The notes: generated by a model from the sequence alone, not told the origin. A stretch of DNA of 64,000 bases from Streptomyces sp. NBC_00704 (GCF_036226605.1 NZ_CP109000.1:1550001-1614000), one strand, 5' to 3'. Shown: positions 47,249 to 56,560, numbered from the stretch's first letter. Translations and numbers: made by a program.

Positions 47249-47266
47249 ATACCGACCGGTCGGCAT
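47249..47266. promoter_or_regulatory. TetR-type operator before acyl-CoA module (left)
   Basis: ATACCGACCGGTCGGCAT, a dyad with 8 of 9 base pairs symmetric, 45 bp ahead of the phosphotransferase start. It shares ATACCGAC and GGT with the site at 52754-52769, which heads the opposing operon that includes a TetR gene. Confidence 0.65.
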
Positions 47267-47310
47267 CATGAAGGGGTCCTGTTCACCCGTCCCGCCCACA
47301 GGAGCGACGC

Positions 47311-48333
47311 ATGAGCCCCGACCACCCGCCCGGACTCGACCTCGACCGGCTGCGCGCCCTGCTGGAGCGCGAGCGTCCCGGTCTGGTCCACGGCCCCCTG
47401 ACCGGCCGGCTGATCGAGGGCGGGCGGTCGAACCTCACCTACGCGGTCTCCGACGGCGAGGGCGACTGGGTCGTCCGGCGGCCTCCGCTCGGGCACGTGC
47501 TGGCCACCGCGCACGACATGCGGCGCGAGCACCGGGTGATCAGCGCGCTGCACCCGACGAGCGTGCCGGTGCCGCGGCCGGTGCTGCTGTGCGAGGACGA
47601 GCAGGTGCTCGGGGCGCCCTTCTACGTCATGGAGTTCGTCGAGGGCACCCCGTACCGGACGGCCGACGAACTCGTCCCGCTGGGCGAGCGGCGCACCCGG
47701 GACGCGATCCTGTCGCTGGTGGACACCTTGGTGGAGCTGCACGCGGTGGATCCGGCCGCCGTGGGCCTGGCCGACTTCGGCCGCCCCGAGGGCTTCCTCG
47801 ACCGGCAGCTGCGCCGCTGGGGCAAGCAGCTGGACGCCTCCCGCAGCCGTGACCTGGCCGGGGTCGACGAGCTGCACGCGGCTCTCGGCCGCGAGCTGCC
47901 GCACTCCCCCGCGCCCGCCGTCGTGCACGGCGACTACCGGCTCGACAACGTGCTGATCGGCCCGGACGACACCATCCGGGCCATCCTCGACTGGGAGATG
48001 TCGACGCTCGGCGATCCGCTGACCGACCTCGGCCTGCTGGTGATGTACAGCGTGCCGCTCACGCTGCCGGACTCCCCGATCTCCACGACGGCCTCCGCCC
48101 CCGGCCACCCGTCGCCCGCCGAGCTGGTCGAACGGTACGCGGCCCGCTCCGGGCGGGACGTCTCGGCGGTCTCCTGGTACACGGCGTTCGCCTGGTTCAA
48201 GCTCGCCGTGATCCTGGAGGGCATCCACTACCGGTACACGCTGGGCCAGACGGTCGGACGCGGCTTCGACCGCATCGGCGAGCTCGTCCCCGTCTTCATC
48301 GAACACGGACTGACCACTCTCCAGGAAGGCTGA
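47311..48333 (+). CDS. APH-family phosphotransferase (ACAD10-like)
   Basis: 340 aa. Kinase-like fold with IEGGRSNLTYAVSDGEGDWVVRRPP (N lobe), MEFVEGTPYRT, the catalytic loop VVHGDYRLDNVLIGPDD and metal Asp in ILDWEMSTLGDPLTDLG. This subfamily is repeatedly found next to acyl-CoA dehydrogenases and is fused to one in human ACAD10/11, where 4-hydroxyacyl-CoAs are phosphorylated before processing. A role in hydroxy-fatty-acid catabolism is therefore likely. It is separated from the acyl-CoA dehydrogenase gene by 5 bp. Confidence 0.9.
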   Translation: MSPDHPPGLDLDRLRALLERERPGLVHGPLTGRLIEGGRSNLTYAVSDGEGDWVVRRPPLGHVLATAHDMRREHRVISALHPTSVPVPRPVLLCEDEQVLGAPFYVMEFVEGTPYRTADELVPLGERRTRDAILSLVDTLVELHAVDPAAVGLADFGRPEGFLDRQLRRWGKQLDASRSRDLAGVDELHAALGRELPHSPAPAVVHGDYRLDNVLIGPDDTIRAILDWEMSTLGDPLTDLGLLVMYSVPLTLPDSPISTTASAPGHPSPAELVERYAARSGRDVSAVSWYTAFAWFKLAVILEGIHYRYTLGQTVGRGFDRIGELVPVFIEHGLTTLQEG

Positions 48334-48338
48334 CCGGC

Positions 48339-49553
48339 ATGGACTTCACGTTCGACGCCCGTACCGAGGAACTCCGCGCCCGGCTGCTCGCCTTCATGGA
48401 CGAGTACGTCTACCCGGCCGAGGCCGTGGCGGAGGAGCAGCGGGCGGCGCTGGCCTCGCCCTGGGACACCCCGGCGGTGGTCGGGGAGCTGAAGGCGCAG
48501 GCGCGCAGGCAGGGCCTGTGGAACCTGTTCCTGCCCGACGCGGAGCACGGGGCCGGGCTGACGAACCTCCAGTACGCGCCGCTGGCCGAGATCACCGGCC
48601 GTTCCCCGCACCTGGCGCCGACGGCCCTGAACTGCGCCGCGCCCGACACCGGGAACATGGAGGTGCTCGCGCAGTTCGCGGACGAGGCGCAGAAGAAGCA
48701 GTGGCTGGAGCCGCTGCTCGCCGGGGAGATCCGGTCGGCGTTCGCGATGACCGAGCCGGAGGTGGCCTCCTCCGACGCCACCAACATCACCACGCTCATT
48801 CAGCGGGAGGGCGACGAGTACGTCGTCACGGGGCGCAAGTGGTACATCTCCGGGGCGATGAACCCGGACTGCAAGATCTTCATCGTGATGGGCAAGACGG
48901 ACCCGGGCGGCGCCGACGTCCGCCGCCAGCAGTCCATGGTGCTCGTGCCGCGCGACACCCCGGGCGTCACCGTGCGCCGGGCCATGAAGGTGTTCGGCTA
49001 CGAGGACCACTCCCACGGCGGCCACGCCGAGGTGGTCTTCGACCACGCGCGCGTGCCGGTGACGAACCTGATCGGCGAGGAGGGCGGCGGTTTCGCCATC
49101 GCCCAGGCCCGGCTCGGCCCCGGCCGCATCCACCACTGCATGCGGCTGATCGGCATGGCCGAGCGGGCGATCGAGCTGATGTGCCGCCGGGCCGTCGCCC
49201 GCGACGCCTTCGGCAAGGCGCTGGCCCAGCAGGGCGTGGTCCACAACTGGATCGCGGACGCCCGGGTGACGGTGGAGCAGCTGCGGCTGCTGGTGCTGAA
49301 GACCGCCTGGATGATGGACACCGTCGGCAACCGGGGCGCGCACACGGAGATCCAGGCCATCAAGATCGCGACGCCTCGCGCGGTCGTCGACATCATCGAC
49401 CGGGCGATCCAGCTGCACGGCGCGGGCGGCGTCAGCCAGGACTTCCCGCTGGCGGAGCTGTACGCGAGCGCGCGCACGCTGATGATCGCGGACGGTCCGG
49501 ACGAGGTCCACCAGCGGTCGCTGGCGCGCCGGGAGCTGAAGAAGTACCTCTAG
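48339..49553 (+). CDS. acyl-CoA dehydrogenase (ACAD10/11-like)
   Basis: 404 aa flavoprotein that desaturates acyl-CoA or eliminates phosphate from 4-phosphoacyl-CoA. Visible features: FAMTEPEVASSDATNITTLIQREGDEYVVTGRKWYISGAMNPDCKI (flavin site near 125-190), LVPRDTPGVTVRRAMKVFGYEDHSHGGHAEVVFDHARVP, and IQLHGAGGVSQDFPLAELYASARTLMIADGPDEVHQRSLARRELKKYL at the C terminus. The YEDHSHGGHAEV segment is typical of the ACAD10/11 group and agrees with the adjoining phosphotransferase. Second gene of the operon, closed by a hairpin at 49589. Confidence 0.94.
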   Translation: MDFTFDARTEELRARLLAFMDEYVYPAEAVAEEQRAALASPWDTPAVVGELKAQARRQGLWNLFLPDAEHGAGLTNLQYAPLAEITGRSPHLAPTALNCAAPDTGNMEVLAQFADEAQKKQWLEPLLAGEIRSAFAMTEPEVASSDATNITTLIQREGDEYVVTGRKWYISGAMNPDCKIFIVMGKTDPGGADVRRQQSMVLVPRDTPGVTVRRAMKVFGYEDHSHGGHAEVVFDHARVPVTNLIGEEGGGFAIAQARLGPGRIHHCMRLIGMAERAIELMCRRAVARDAFGKALAQQGVVHNWIADARVTVEQLRLLVLKTAWMMDTVGNRGAHTEIQAIKIATPRAVVDIIDRAIQLHGAGGVSQDFPLAELYASARTLMIADGPDEVHQRSLARRELKKYL

Positions 49554-49588
49554 GGAACCGGTCACGGGATCCTGGGACGGGAACCGGT

Positions 49589-49618
49589 GAGGGGCGGTCG
49601 CCGCGGCGGCCGCCCCTC
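49589..49618. terminator. bidirectional terminator
   Basis: GAGGGGCGG / CCGCCCCTC arms around a GC-rich centre, between the convergent acyl-CoA dehydrogenase and TetR genes. Confidence 0.75.
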
Positions 49619-49648
49619 CCGCGTGCACCCCTGGCACGGCCCCGGAAG

Positions 49649-50242
49649 CTACGGCCGCAGTGCCCGCAGCAGCAGGTCGGCGAGGTGGTCGGCGACCTCC
49701 TGCGCGCCCATCGGGCCGTCCGGGCGGTACCAGGTCGACAGGTGGTGGACGGACCCGAAGTGGTAGTCCACGACCAGGTCGGCCGGGGTCGCCGTGGAGA
49801 ACACGCCGGTGCGCTGGCCCTCCTCGACCAGGGCGCGGAAGCGTTCGTGGTAACGCCGCCGCTCGGCGCGCACCTGCTTGTTCTTCTCGGGGCCGAGGTG
49901 GTGCATCGAGCGGAAGAAGATCATCGCGTCGTCGAGGTTCTCGATCGTCGTGACGACGACGTCCGCGGCCGCGCCCCGCAGCCGCTTCTCGATCGGCTCG
50001 TCGGCGTCCGCGAACGCGTCGAGGCGCTCCTGCTGGACGCGCAGCACGCGCGCGTAGACCTCGTGCAGCAGGTCGTCCTTGGAGCCGAAGTAGTGGTACA
50101 GCGCCCCCTTGGTGACGCCCGCCGCCTCGACGATCTCCTGCACCGAGGTGCGGTCGTAGCCCTGCTCGGCGAAGAGCCGGGTGGCGGCGGCGAGCAGCCG
50201 CTGCGGCACGGGCGTCCCGTCGCCCTCCGTGGTCCTGGGCAC
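49649..50242 (-). CDS. TetR-family regulator of acyl-CoA module
   Basis: 197 aa from GTG 50242 (AGGTGG 5 nt upstream; a GTG 9 bp earlier is possible). DNA-binding domain at about 12-60: QRLLAAATRLFAEQGYDRTSVQEIVEAAGVTKGALYHYFGSKDDLLHEVYARV. The C-terminal helical ligand domain resembles regulators of fatty-acid degradation. It is the last gene of the SDR, ligase, TetR operon. The related palindromes ahead of this operon and of the opposing one are its probable targets, with an acyl-CoA as inducer. Confidence 0.9.
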   Translation of the reverse strand: MPRTTEGDGTPVPQRLLAAATRLFAEQGYDRTSVQEIVEAAGVTKGALYHYFGSKDDLLHEVYARVLRVQQERLDAFADADEPIEKRLRGAAADVVVTTIENLDDAMIFFRSMHHLGPEKNKQVRAERRRYHERFRALVEEGQRTGVFSTATPADLVVDYHFGSVHHLSTWYRPDGPMGAQEVADHLADLLLRALRP

Positions 50243-50271
50243 TGCCGCCACCTGCCTTCTTCCTCGATGCG

Positions 50272-51945
50272 TCACTGGCCGTCGTGTGCGCGGGAACGCA
50301 GTTCCCGACGGAGGATCTTGCCACTCGCCGTCTTGGGCAGGTCCGGCAGGATCTCCACCTGACGCGGATACTTGTACGCCGCCAGCCTGTCCTTGCAGTA
50401 GGCCGCGAGCGTACCGGCATCCGCGTCGGCGCCGGGACGCAGGCTGATGTAGGCCTTGACGGTCTCGCCGCGGTAGCCGTCCGGCACGCCGACGACGGCG
50501 GCCTCGCGCACCGCCGGATGCGTGTACAGCACGTCCTCGACCTCGCGCGGCCAGACCTTGAACCCGGACGCGTTGATCATGTCCTTCTTGCGGTCGACGA
50601 CGTACAGCCAGCCCTGTTCGTCCATGAAGCCGATGTCGCCGGTGCGCAGCTCGCCGTCGGGGAAGGTCTCGGCGGTGGCCTCGGGCCGCCGCCAGTACCC
50701 GGGCACGACCTGCGGGCCCCGGACGACGATCTCGCCCTGTTCGCCGAAGGGCGCCTCCGCCCCCTGGTCGTCGAGGATGCGCACGACGGTGTCGGGGCCG
50801 GGCACTCCCACGGCGAGGGTCCCGGAGGCCGGGTCGACCGGCGCCTCCCGGCCGGGCGGCACCGAGGCGCAGGGCGCGGTGCACTCGGTGAGGCCGTAGC
50901 CGTTGCGGATGTAGGGGCCGAAGCCGGCCCGGAACTTCTCCACCAGGGCCGGCGGGAGCGGTGCGCCGCCCGAGGAGATGTGCGCGAAGGACGCGAAGTG
51001 GTCGCGGGTGCAGGACGGGTGGGCGGCCAGCGCCATGAAGGCGGTGGAGGGGCCCACTGTGTAGTGCGGCCGGTGCTCGGCGAACGCCTCCAGCACCACG
51101 CCCGCGTCGAAGCGGTAGGTGAGGACGAGGGTGCCCGCGCTGTTGAGACAGGCCACGAGCTGGCAGACCATGCCGGTGATGTGGAACAGGGGCGCGAGCG
51201 CGTAGTAGACGGGCGCGTCCGGCAGGTGCAGCCCGGTGCGCTGGCGCTCGGCGTTGTGCATGATGTTGCCGTGCGTGTTGGTGGCGCCCTTGGGGGCTCC
51301 GCTCGTGCCGGAGGTGTAGCTGATCAGCGCGATGTCGTCGGGGGCGGCGTCGCGGCCCTCGGGCGCCTTGTGGCCGGCGCGGGCGACGGCGGTGAGGTCG
51401 TCGGCGTCGGGGGCCTGCGGGAGGCGTTCGAAGGCGAGCACGCGCGCGTCGCCCCGCGTCTGGAAGTCCAGCTCGCAGCCGGTGAGGACGATCCGCACGG
51501 GCGAGTCGGCGGCGGTGTCGCGCAGATACGTCTCCCACGCGCGGTCGGAGCAGACCAGCGCCGCGACCTCGCCGTCCCGCAGGACGTGGGCGACCTCCCC
51601 GCTCTTGTACATGGGGTTCACCGGGACGACCGTCGCGCCGGCCTTCCACGCGCCGAGCAGGGCGAGGACGAAGAGCGGGGAGTTCTGCAGCACGACGGCG
51701 ACCCGGTCGCCGGGCGCCAGACCGCGGGCGGCGAGGTGGCCGGCGACGGAGTCGCTGAGCTCGTCGGCCTCGCGGTAGCTGAGCCGGCCGTCGAAGTAGG
51801 CGAGGAAGGCGCGGTCGGGGGCCTCGGCCACGGACCTGCGGAAGGCGTGCACCGCGGAGTCGGCGGGCTCGATCGGGGCGCGCTGGGCGTCGTCGAGGAG
51901 GGCCAGCCAGGGCTTGGCCGCGTACCGGGAGGCGGGCTGGGTCAT
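50272..51945 (-). CDS. acyl-CoA synthetase (AMP-forming)
   Basis: 557 aa from ATG 51945, which overlaps the SDR stop by 4 bp (ATGA). ANL superfamily: phosphate-binding loop ISYTSGTSGAPKGATNTHGN near 190, FGPYIRNGYGLTECTAPC (A5), GELRTGDIGFMDEQGWLYVVDRKKDMINASGFKVWPREVE (A7-A8), and catalytic Lys in LPKTASGKILRRELR near the C terminus. Activates a carboxylic acid, probably a medium- or long-chain fatty acid, to its CoA thioester. Its position suits supplying substrate to the acyl-CoA dehydrogenase of the facing operon. Confidence 0.94.
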   Translation of the reverse strand: MTQPASRYAAKPWLALLDDAQRAPIEPADSAVHAFRRSVAEAPDRAFLAYFDGRLSYREADELSDSVAGHLAARGLAPGDRVAVVLQNSPLFVLALLGAWKAGATVVPVNPMYKSGEVAHVLRDGEVAALVCSDRAWETYLRDTAADSPVRIVLTGCELDFQTRGDARVLAFERLPQAPDADDLTAVARAGHKAPEGRDAAPDDIALISYTSGTSGAPKGATNTHGNIMHNAERQRTGLHLPDAPVYYALAPLFHITGMVCQLVACLNSAGTLVLTYRFDAGVVLEAFAEHRPHYTVGPSTAFMALAAHPSCTRDHFASFAHISSGGAPLPPALVEKFRAGFGPYIRNGYGLTECTAPCASVPPGREAPVDPASGTLAVGVPGPDTVVRILDDQGAEAPFGEQGEIVVRGPQVVPGYWRRPEATAETFPDGELRTGDIGFMDEQGWLYVVDRKKDMINASGFKVWPREVEDVLYTHPAVREAAVVGVPDGYRGETVKAYISLRPGADADAGTLAAYCKDRLAAYKYPRQVEILPDLPKTASGKILRRELRSRAHDGQ

Positions 51946-52706
51946 TCTGCGGTCTCCCACTTCTGCTGGAGGTGGTTCATGTTGGTCAGCCAGCGGTCGG
52001 GTTCCGCGGCGCGCGTCCGGTAGTACCCGGCGACCTCGGGGTGCGGCAGGATCAGGAAGCGGTCCTCCGCGATGCCGTCGAACAGGGCGTCCGCGACGTC
52101 CCGGGGGTCGATCGCGGTGGGCTTGAGCACCAGGTCGCCCGCGCTGCCGGTGGCGGCCAGCATGTCGGTGCGCACGCCCTGGGGGCAGATCGCGTGGACC
52201 TGGACGCCGCGGTGGCGGTAGGTGAGCGACAGCCATTCGGCGAAGGCGTACGCGCCGTGCTTGGTGACGCTGTAGGGGGCCGCGCCGATCATGGTGAGCA
52301 GCCCGGCGGCGGAGACGGTCGAGACGAACCGGCCGCGGCCGCGCTCCAGCCAGTGCGGCAGCAGCGCGTGGGCCGCGCGGACATGGGCCATGACGTTGAC
52401 GTCCCAGGCCTGCGCCCACACGGCCTCGTCGGCGGACTCGGCGCCGCCCGAGGCGACCCCGGCGTTGGCGCAGTACACGTCGACGACGCCGCCGAGCGCC
52501 TCGCGGGCCCGGTCGACGATCGTGGAGGCGTCGCCGGGCACCGCGATGCCGCCGATCTCGGCGGCCACCGCCTCGGCCCGCCCGGCGTCCAGGTCGTTGA
52601 CGACGACCCGCGCGCCCTCGGCGGCGAAGCGGCGGGCCAGTGCGGCCCCGATGCCGCCTCCCGCTCCGGTCACGACCACTGCGGCATCCTGCACGGCTTC
52701 CACCAT
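51942..52706 (-). CDS. short-chain dehydrogenase/reductase
   Basis: 254 aa from ATG 52706 with AAGGAG 6 nt upstream. Classical SDR: VVVTGAGGGIGAALARRFAAEGARVVVNDLD, CANAGVASGG, and catalytic Ser/Tyr/Lys in VSTVSAAGLLTMIGAAPYSVTKHGAYAFAEW. Likely a hydroxyacyl-CoA or related dehydrogenase by context. First gene of the minus-strand SDR, ligase, TetR operon, 48 bp downstream of a TetR-type palindrome. Confidence 0.93.
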   Translation of the reverse strand: MVEAVQDAAVVVTGAGGGIGAALARRFAAEGARVVVNDLDAGRAEAVAAEIGGIAVPGDASTIVDRAREALGGVVDVYCANAGVASGGAESADEAVWAQAWDVNVMAHVRAAHALLPHWLERGRGRFVSTVSAAGLLTMIGAAPYSVTKHGAYAFAEWLSLTYRHRGVQVHAICPQGVRTDMLAATGSAGDLVLKPTAIDPRDVADALFDGIAEDRFLILPHPEVAGYYRTRAAEPDRWLTNMNHLQQKWETAE

Positions 52707-52753
52707 CGGTCTCCTTCGACGCGACTGCGGCACGAATCGGCTCTGCCCGCCAG

Positions 52754-52769
52754 ACTAACCAGTCGGTAT
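52754..52769. promoter_or_regulatory. TetR-type operator before acyl-CoA module (right)
   Basis: Read on the minus strand, ATACCGACTGGTTAGT. The left half ATACCGAC is identical to the operator at 47249. The right half is degenerate. Confidence 0.6.
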
Positions 52770-52889
52770 GTTGCGGCGGAAGGGTTACCCGGGGATCGCC
52801 GCCGAGTCCGGCGGCCGTGACCCGTCCCCGCTCCGCGGGAGTCGTGGCCGACGGCCGGCCCCATGGTCGCAGGGGTCCCGCCGCACGAC

Positions 52890-52927
52890 GGCGGCGGGCC
52901 GCGTCCCTGAGGACCCGGCCCGCCGCC
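52890..52927 (-). terminator. terminator of penicillin-acylase gene
   Basis: 11-bp stem GGCGGCGGGCC with its complement and a 16-nt loop, 35 nt downstream of the stop codon. Confidence 0.65.
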
Positions 52928-52961
52928 GCGGGACTTCCGGTTCGAGGCGGACCCCGCCGGA

Positions 52962-55748
52962 CTACCGGTGCGAGGTGAACTCCACCACCTGCTGGAAGGT
53001 GGGGCGGTTCTGCCAGCTGATGTTGCCGTGCTTGATGCCGCCCAGCGTGCGCTGGACGATCGAGTCGGCGCACCACTGGTTGCCCGCCGCGCACAGGGTG
53101 TCGCCCGGGTAGACCTGGGCCGCGGTCTGGCCGGCCGCCGTCTTCAGGGTGGCGATCAGGACGTCACGGCAGCCGCTGAGGGTGCCGCCGCCGCAGTACG
53201 TGCGGGTCAGCCCGCCCTGCACCGGCTCGCCGAGCACGGCCCGGACGTCCTTGTCGACATAGCTCCACCAGCCGTACTGGAAGGAGCTGCCCGCGTGCGC
53301 CCCGGTCGGGCCGTGGGCGGCGGACGGGGCCTCGTCCACGGGCAGGTTGGCGGCGAACGCGCTGTACAGGTCGGCGCCGAGACCGGGTTCGAACTCGGCC
53401 TTCACCAGCAGCGGCCACCACGCGTCCAGGATGCGGATCGCGTCGGCGTCGGCGTACGCCTTGGAGCCGGCCGTCGTCTCGGTGCGCCTGCCGCCCGCCG
53501 TGAGCCAGGTCTGGAGCCTGGTCACCGCGGCCGCGGCCGTGGAGTCGGTGACCGGGGAGCTGGTGACCACCTTCAGCAGGTCGGGCAGCACGTCCTCGGC
53601 CCGCAGGTCGACGAGCGCCGCCTCGGCCATCGCGGCCGTCAGGGAGGCGCGGGTGACGCCGCCGGCCGCGACCAGCTTCTTCACCCGGTCCTCCAGCAGG
53701 TTGCCGCGGTGCACGGACCCGTCCCCCCACGAGGCGGTGGCGTAGTCCTTGGCCTGCTTGTTGTTCCAGGAGATGTAGTAGTCCTGGTCGACGGAGTTGG
53801 GGTGCGCCGAAGGGGGCGTGTACGCGGCCGAGTTGGTGGCCGGGACCCAGTCCTTCCACTCGTACGCGGGCTGCGCCCACACCGGGAACTCGGCGTCCAC
53901 TCCGCTCGCCCGCACCGGGTTGTCGCCGCTGTTGTAGTACGCGGTGTGCGTGGAGTCGGCGTAGAACCAGTTGAAGGTGTAGTTGATGTGCTGGACCGCG
54001 CTCTGGAAGGTCTGCGGGCTCTTGACGTAGTCCGGGTCGTTCAGCATCTGGAAGCCGATGATCGAGTCGGCCTCGTGCATGTACGACGAGCGCAGGGTGG
54101 TGTAGGCGACCTTCTTGCCGCCGACGGTGGCCCGGTACTGCACGGGCCCGTACTTGGTGCGGTAGACGCGCATCGTGTACGAGCCGGCCGCCGTCCCGTC
54201 GGCGGTGGTCGGCTTCCAGGCGTTCTTCTGCTCGACGACGTCCATGGCCGTGCAGGCGCCGTGGTACAGGTAGTGGTAGTCGTCCTGGCACAGTTCGACC
54301 GCGTAGGAGTCGATGATGTCCTGGCCGGAGGTCGTGGCGCTCCACGCGTAGTCCTGGCCGCGGCCGAGTTCGACGTACATGCTCAGGCCGGCGAAGGAGG
54401 CGCCGCGGGCGCTGATGCCCGGCCCCTGGATTTCCTGGAGCATGAGCAGCTGGGGGGCGAAGTAGCCGGTCTGCGGGCCGAAGACGGCGATCGGGTGTCC
54501 GCTCGCGGTCGACCTGCCGCTCACCACCAGGGCGTTGGACATGCCGCGCCGGGCCGAGCCGAGGGCGGACGCGGTGGCCGCCCGGGCGGCGGCGGAGGCG
54601 TTCTGGTCGCCGCCGGTGCCCGCGGCGTCGTAGACCAGCGGCTGCGTGGTCACCGAGCCGGCGTCGGGCAGCGCCTCGCCCTGCGGGTTCGCGGGCTTGA
54701 CGGCGTACGGGAAGCTCTTCCCGTCGTGGACGGTGAGCACGGCCTCGGGGTCGTTGCGTTCGCGGAACGCCTCCCAGACCCGGGTGCCCTGCTCGACGCC
54801 GTACTTCTCCTGCGCGGCGAGCAGCGACACGGCGTTGCCGACCTCGCCGCCGCCGCCGGAGCCGAAGAGCGCGCCGATGACCGAGGCCAGCGCCACCATG
54901 TCGGTGATCTTGAAGTGGTCGATGGCGCCGGCGTTGGTGATTGAGTCCTTGTGGCCGGTGAGGACGTATTCACCGGGGAAGTAGCGGCCGCTGTCGGAGG
55001 CGTCGATGTAGGCGTTGATGCCGGCCAGGTAGGCGTCCACGTCGGCGAGGGCCTGCTGACCGCGGGCGCCGTTGGCGGCGACGGCGTTGTCGATCTGGGC
55101 CTGGAGGTCTGCCTCGGTGTACGGAGCATTGCGCCAGAACTGCTGTTCCAGGCCCTGGTTGGAGGGCGCGCCGCCCGCGAACGCGGTGAGCCCGCCGCGG
55201 CCGACATGGCGGAAGACGTCCATGAGCCAGAGCCGGTCCTGGGCGGCGGCGTACCCGGCGCCGAACTCGGTGCCGTACCGGGTGGTGCCGGTGATGTGCG
55301 GGACGCCCGTCTTCTTGTCCCGGACGATCGTCACGTCGGAGCGGCCCGCCGGCTTCACCGTGGAGGCGACTTGAGCCGAGGGAACGCCGAAGGACGCGTC
55401 GTTGAAGAAGGTGTTGATCGTCGCGTTGGTGAGTGCGGGGTAGCCCTTGGCGAGGTTGGCGTAGGGGCCGAGCTGGTCCTCGGCGTGCTCGGGCTGGGTG
55501 CCGAAGGCCTGGTTGAGCAGGATCTGGGCGAGCGTCGCGTTGCCGTTCTCGCCCGGCGGCAGGATGTCGGAACACTGGCCGCCGCAGTAGTCGTTCGAGG
55601 CCGTGGCGTCGGCGGCGGCCGCGACCTGGGTGAGGGGCGACAGAAGACCTGCGATCAGCGCGCATACGGACGCCGTCTTCAGGAACCCGGGGAATCTGCC
55701 GGGAGTTCTCAGTCTGTCGAGTGTGTTGCGTGGGGTTCGCCGTGGCAT
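52962..55748 (-). CDS. secreted penicillin-acylase-family (S45) amidase
   Basis: 928 aa, large for the family. Sec signal peptide over residues 1-46 (ASVCALIAGLLSPLTQVAAAADA). The alpha chain includes VPHITGTTRYGTEFGAGYAAAQDRLWLMDVFRHVGRG. An internal spacer ends at G402-M403; autocatalytic cleavage before S404 (RGM-SNALVVSGRSTASGHPI) would free the nucleophile of the beta chain. Beta-chain Asn and oxyanion residues lie further on. Two N-terminal Cys (DYCGGQCSD) and several C-terminal Cys suggest disulphides in the exported enzyme. Relatives deacylate penicillins, homoserine lactones, lipopeptides or other N-acyl amides; the natural substrate is unknown. Confidence 0.93.
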   Translation of the reverse strand: MPRRTPRNTLDRLRTPGRFPGFLKTASVCALIAGLLSPLTQVAAAADATASNDYCGGQCSDILPPGENGNATLAQILLNQAFGTQPEHAEDQLGPYANLAKGYPALTNATINTFFNDASFGVPSAQVASTVKPAGRSDVTIVRDKKTGVPHITGTTRYGTEFGAGYAAAQDRLWLMDVFRHVGRGGLTAFAGGAPSNQGLEQQFWRNAPYTEADLQAQIDNAVAANGARGQQALADVDAYLAGINAYIDASDSGRYFPGEYVLTGHKDSITNAGAIDHFKITDMVALASVIGALFGSGGGGEVGNAVSLLAAQEKYGVEQGTRVWEAFRERNDPEAVLTVHDGKSFPYAVKPANPQGEALPDAGSVTTQPLVYDAAGTGGDQNASAAARAATASALGSARRGMSNALVVSGRSTASGHPIAVFGPQTGYFAPQLLMLQEIQGPGISARGASFAGLSMYVELGRGQDYAWSATTSGQDIIDSYAVELCQDDYHYLYHGACTAMDVVEQKNAWKPTTADGTAAGSYTMRVYRTKYGPVQYRATVGGKKVAYTTLRSSYMHEADSIIGFQMLNDPDYVKSPQTFQSAVQHINYTFNWFYADSTHTAYYNSGDNPVRASGVDAEFPVWAQPAYEWKDWVPATNSAAYTPPSAHPNSVDQDYYISWNNKQAKDYATASWGDGSVHRGNLLEDRVKKLVAAGGVTRASLTAAMAEAALVDLRAEDVLPDLLKVVTSSPVTDSTAAAAVTRLQTWLTAGGRRTETTAGSKAYADADAIRILDAWWPLLVKAEFEPGLGADLYSAFAANLPVDEAPSAAHGPTGAHAGSSFQYGWWSYVDKDVRAVLGEPVQGGLTRTYCGGGTLSGCRDVLIATLKTAAGQTAAQVYPGDTLCAAGNQWCADSIVQRTLGGIKHGNISWQNRPTFQQVVEFTSHR

Positions 55749-55957
55749 CGGCTGCTCCTAGCGATGGGGGTGGCCGGAAGGTTACCGCCGGTAGCCCCCA
55801 GTTTTGAAGATGAGCATGCGTCAAGTTTTCGGCGCGTGGAGGCAATCGGAGATCGGAGGGAGCCGAATCGCATGTCGATACGTCTATTCGACGACGTCCG
55901 TACGACGACGCCGAAGTGACCGAAGTTCAGCTGCAAATGTGACGGAGGTGCAAGGCG

Positions 55958-56560
55958 ATGGCCGGTTTCCGGAGTCTGGCGAGACAGGTGCGGGACCCGC
56001 GTTGCGATCTGGCGCTACGGCGGTACTCGCTGCGCAAGTGCCTCGAGCGGTTCGCTCCCTACGGACACAGGGCGACCTGGGACCACCTGTGCTCCCGGGC
56101 CGGGTTCGGCCCCGAGGACCGCTCCCCCGACCCGGCGCGGCTCGTGGCCGCGCTGGACGAGCTGGAGGAGGCCCGGGCCGTCTGGCTCGCCTACGAGGCC
56201 GAGTTCGCCGAGCGCCGCAGGAAGGAGAAGCACGACGGGCTGCGCAGACCCGGCACCGTGGACGACTGGCACCGGCTGACCTGGGGCGGTTTCGGCGTCG
56301 CATGGTGCGACGACCCGCGGGTCCACCCCCGTGAGCCGCTCGCCGAGGTGCTGCGCAGGCTGATCGCCGCCCTGGAGCGCGAGCCGGGGGCCGACTGCCC
56401 GGTGTGCGGCGGCGCGGACCTGCCCTGGAAGTACGAACTGGACCACGAGCCCTCGGCGGGCCCGGTGTGCGCGGACTGCGGGATCCTCGTGCCGCGCCCG
56501 GTGCTCACCCCCGAGGCCCTGGCGTACGCCAGGCGTGGACGACTGCTGATGTCCGCCTGA
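55958..56560 (+). CDS. conserved hypothetical protein with zinc ribbon
   Basis: 200 aa, function not recognised. The first 70 residues are basic (FRSLARQVRDPRCDLALRRYSLRKCLERFAPYGHRATWDHLCSRAG). The middle is charged helical. The C-terminal part holds a four-Cys zinc ribbon, CPVCGGADLPWKYELDHEPSAGPVCADC, reminiscent of HNH-type folds but without a clear HNH catalytic core. No signal peptide. It is divergent from the acylase gene, with a 209-bp gap that includes some AT-rich sequence. Confidence 0.75.
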   Translation: MAGFRSLARQVRDPRCDLALRRYSLRKCLERFAPYGHRATWDHLCSRAGFGPEDRSPDPARLVAALDELEEARAVWLAYEAEFAERRRKEKHDGLRRPGTVDDWHRLTWGGFGVAWCDDPRVHPREPLAEVLRRLIAALEREPGADCPVCGGADLPWKYELDHEPSAGPVCADCGILVPRPVLTPEALAYARRGRLLMSA

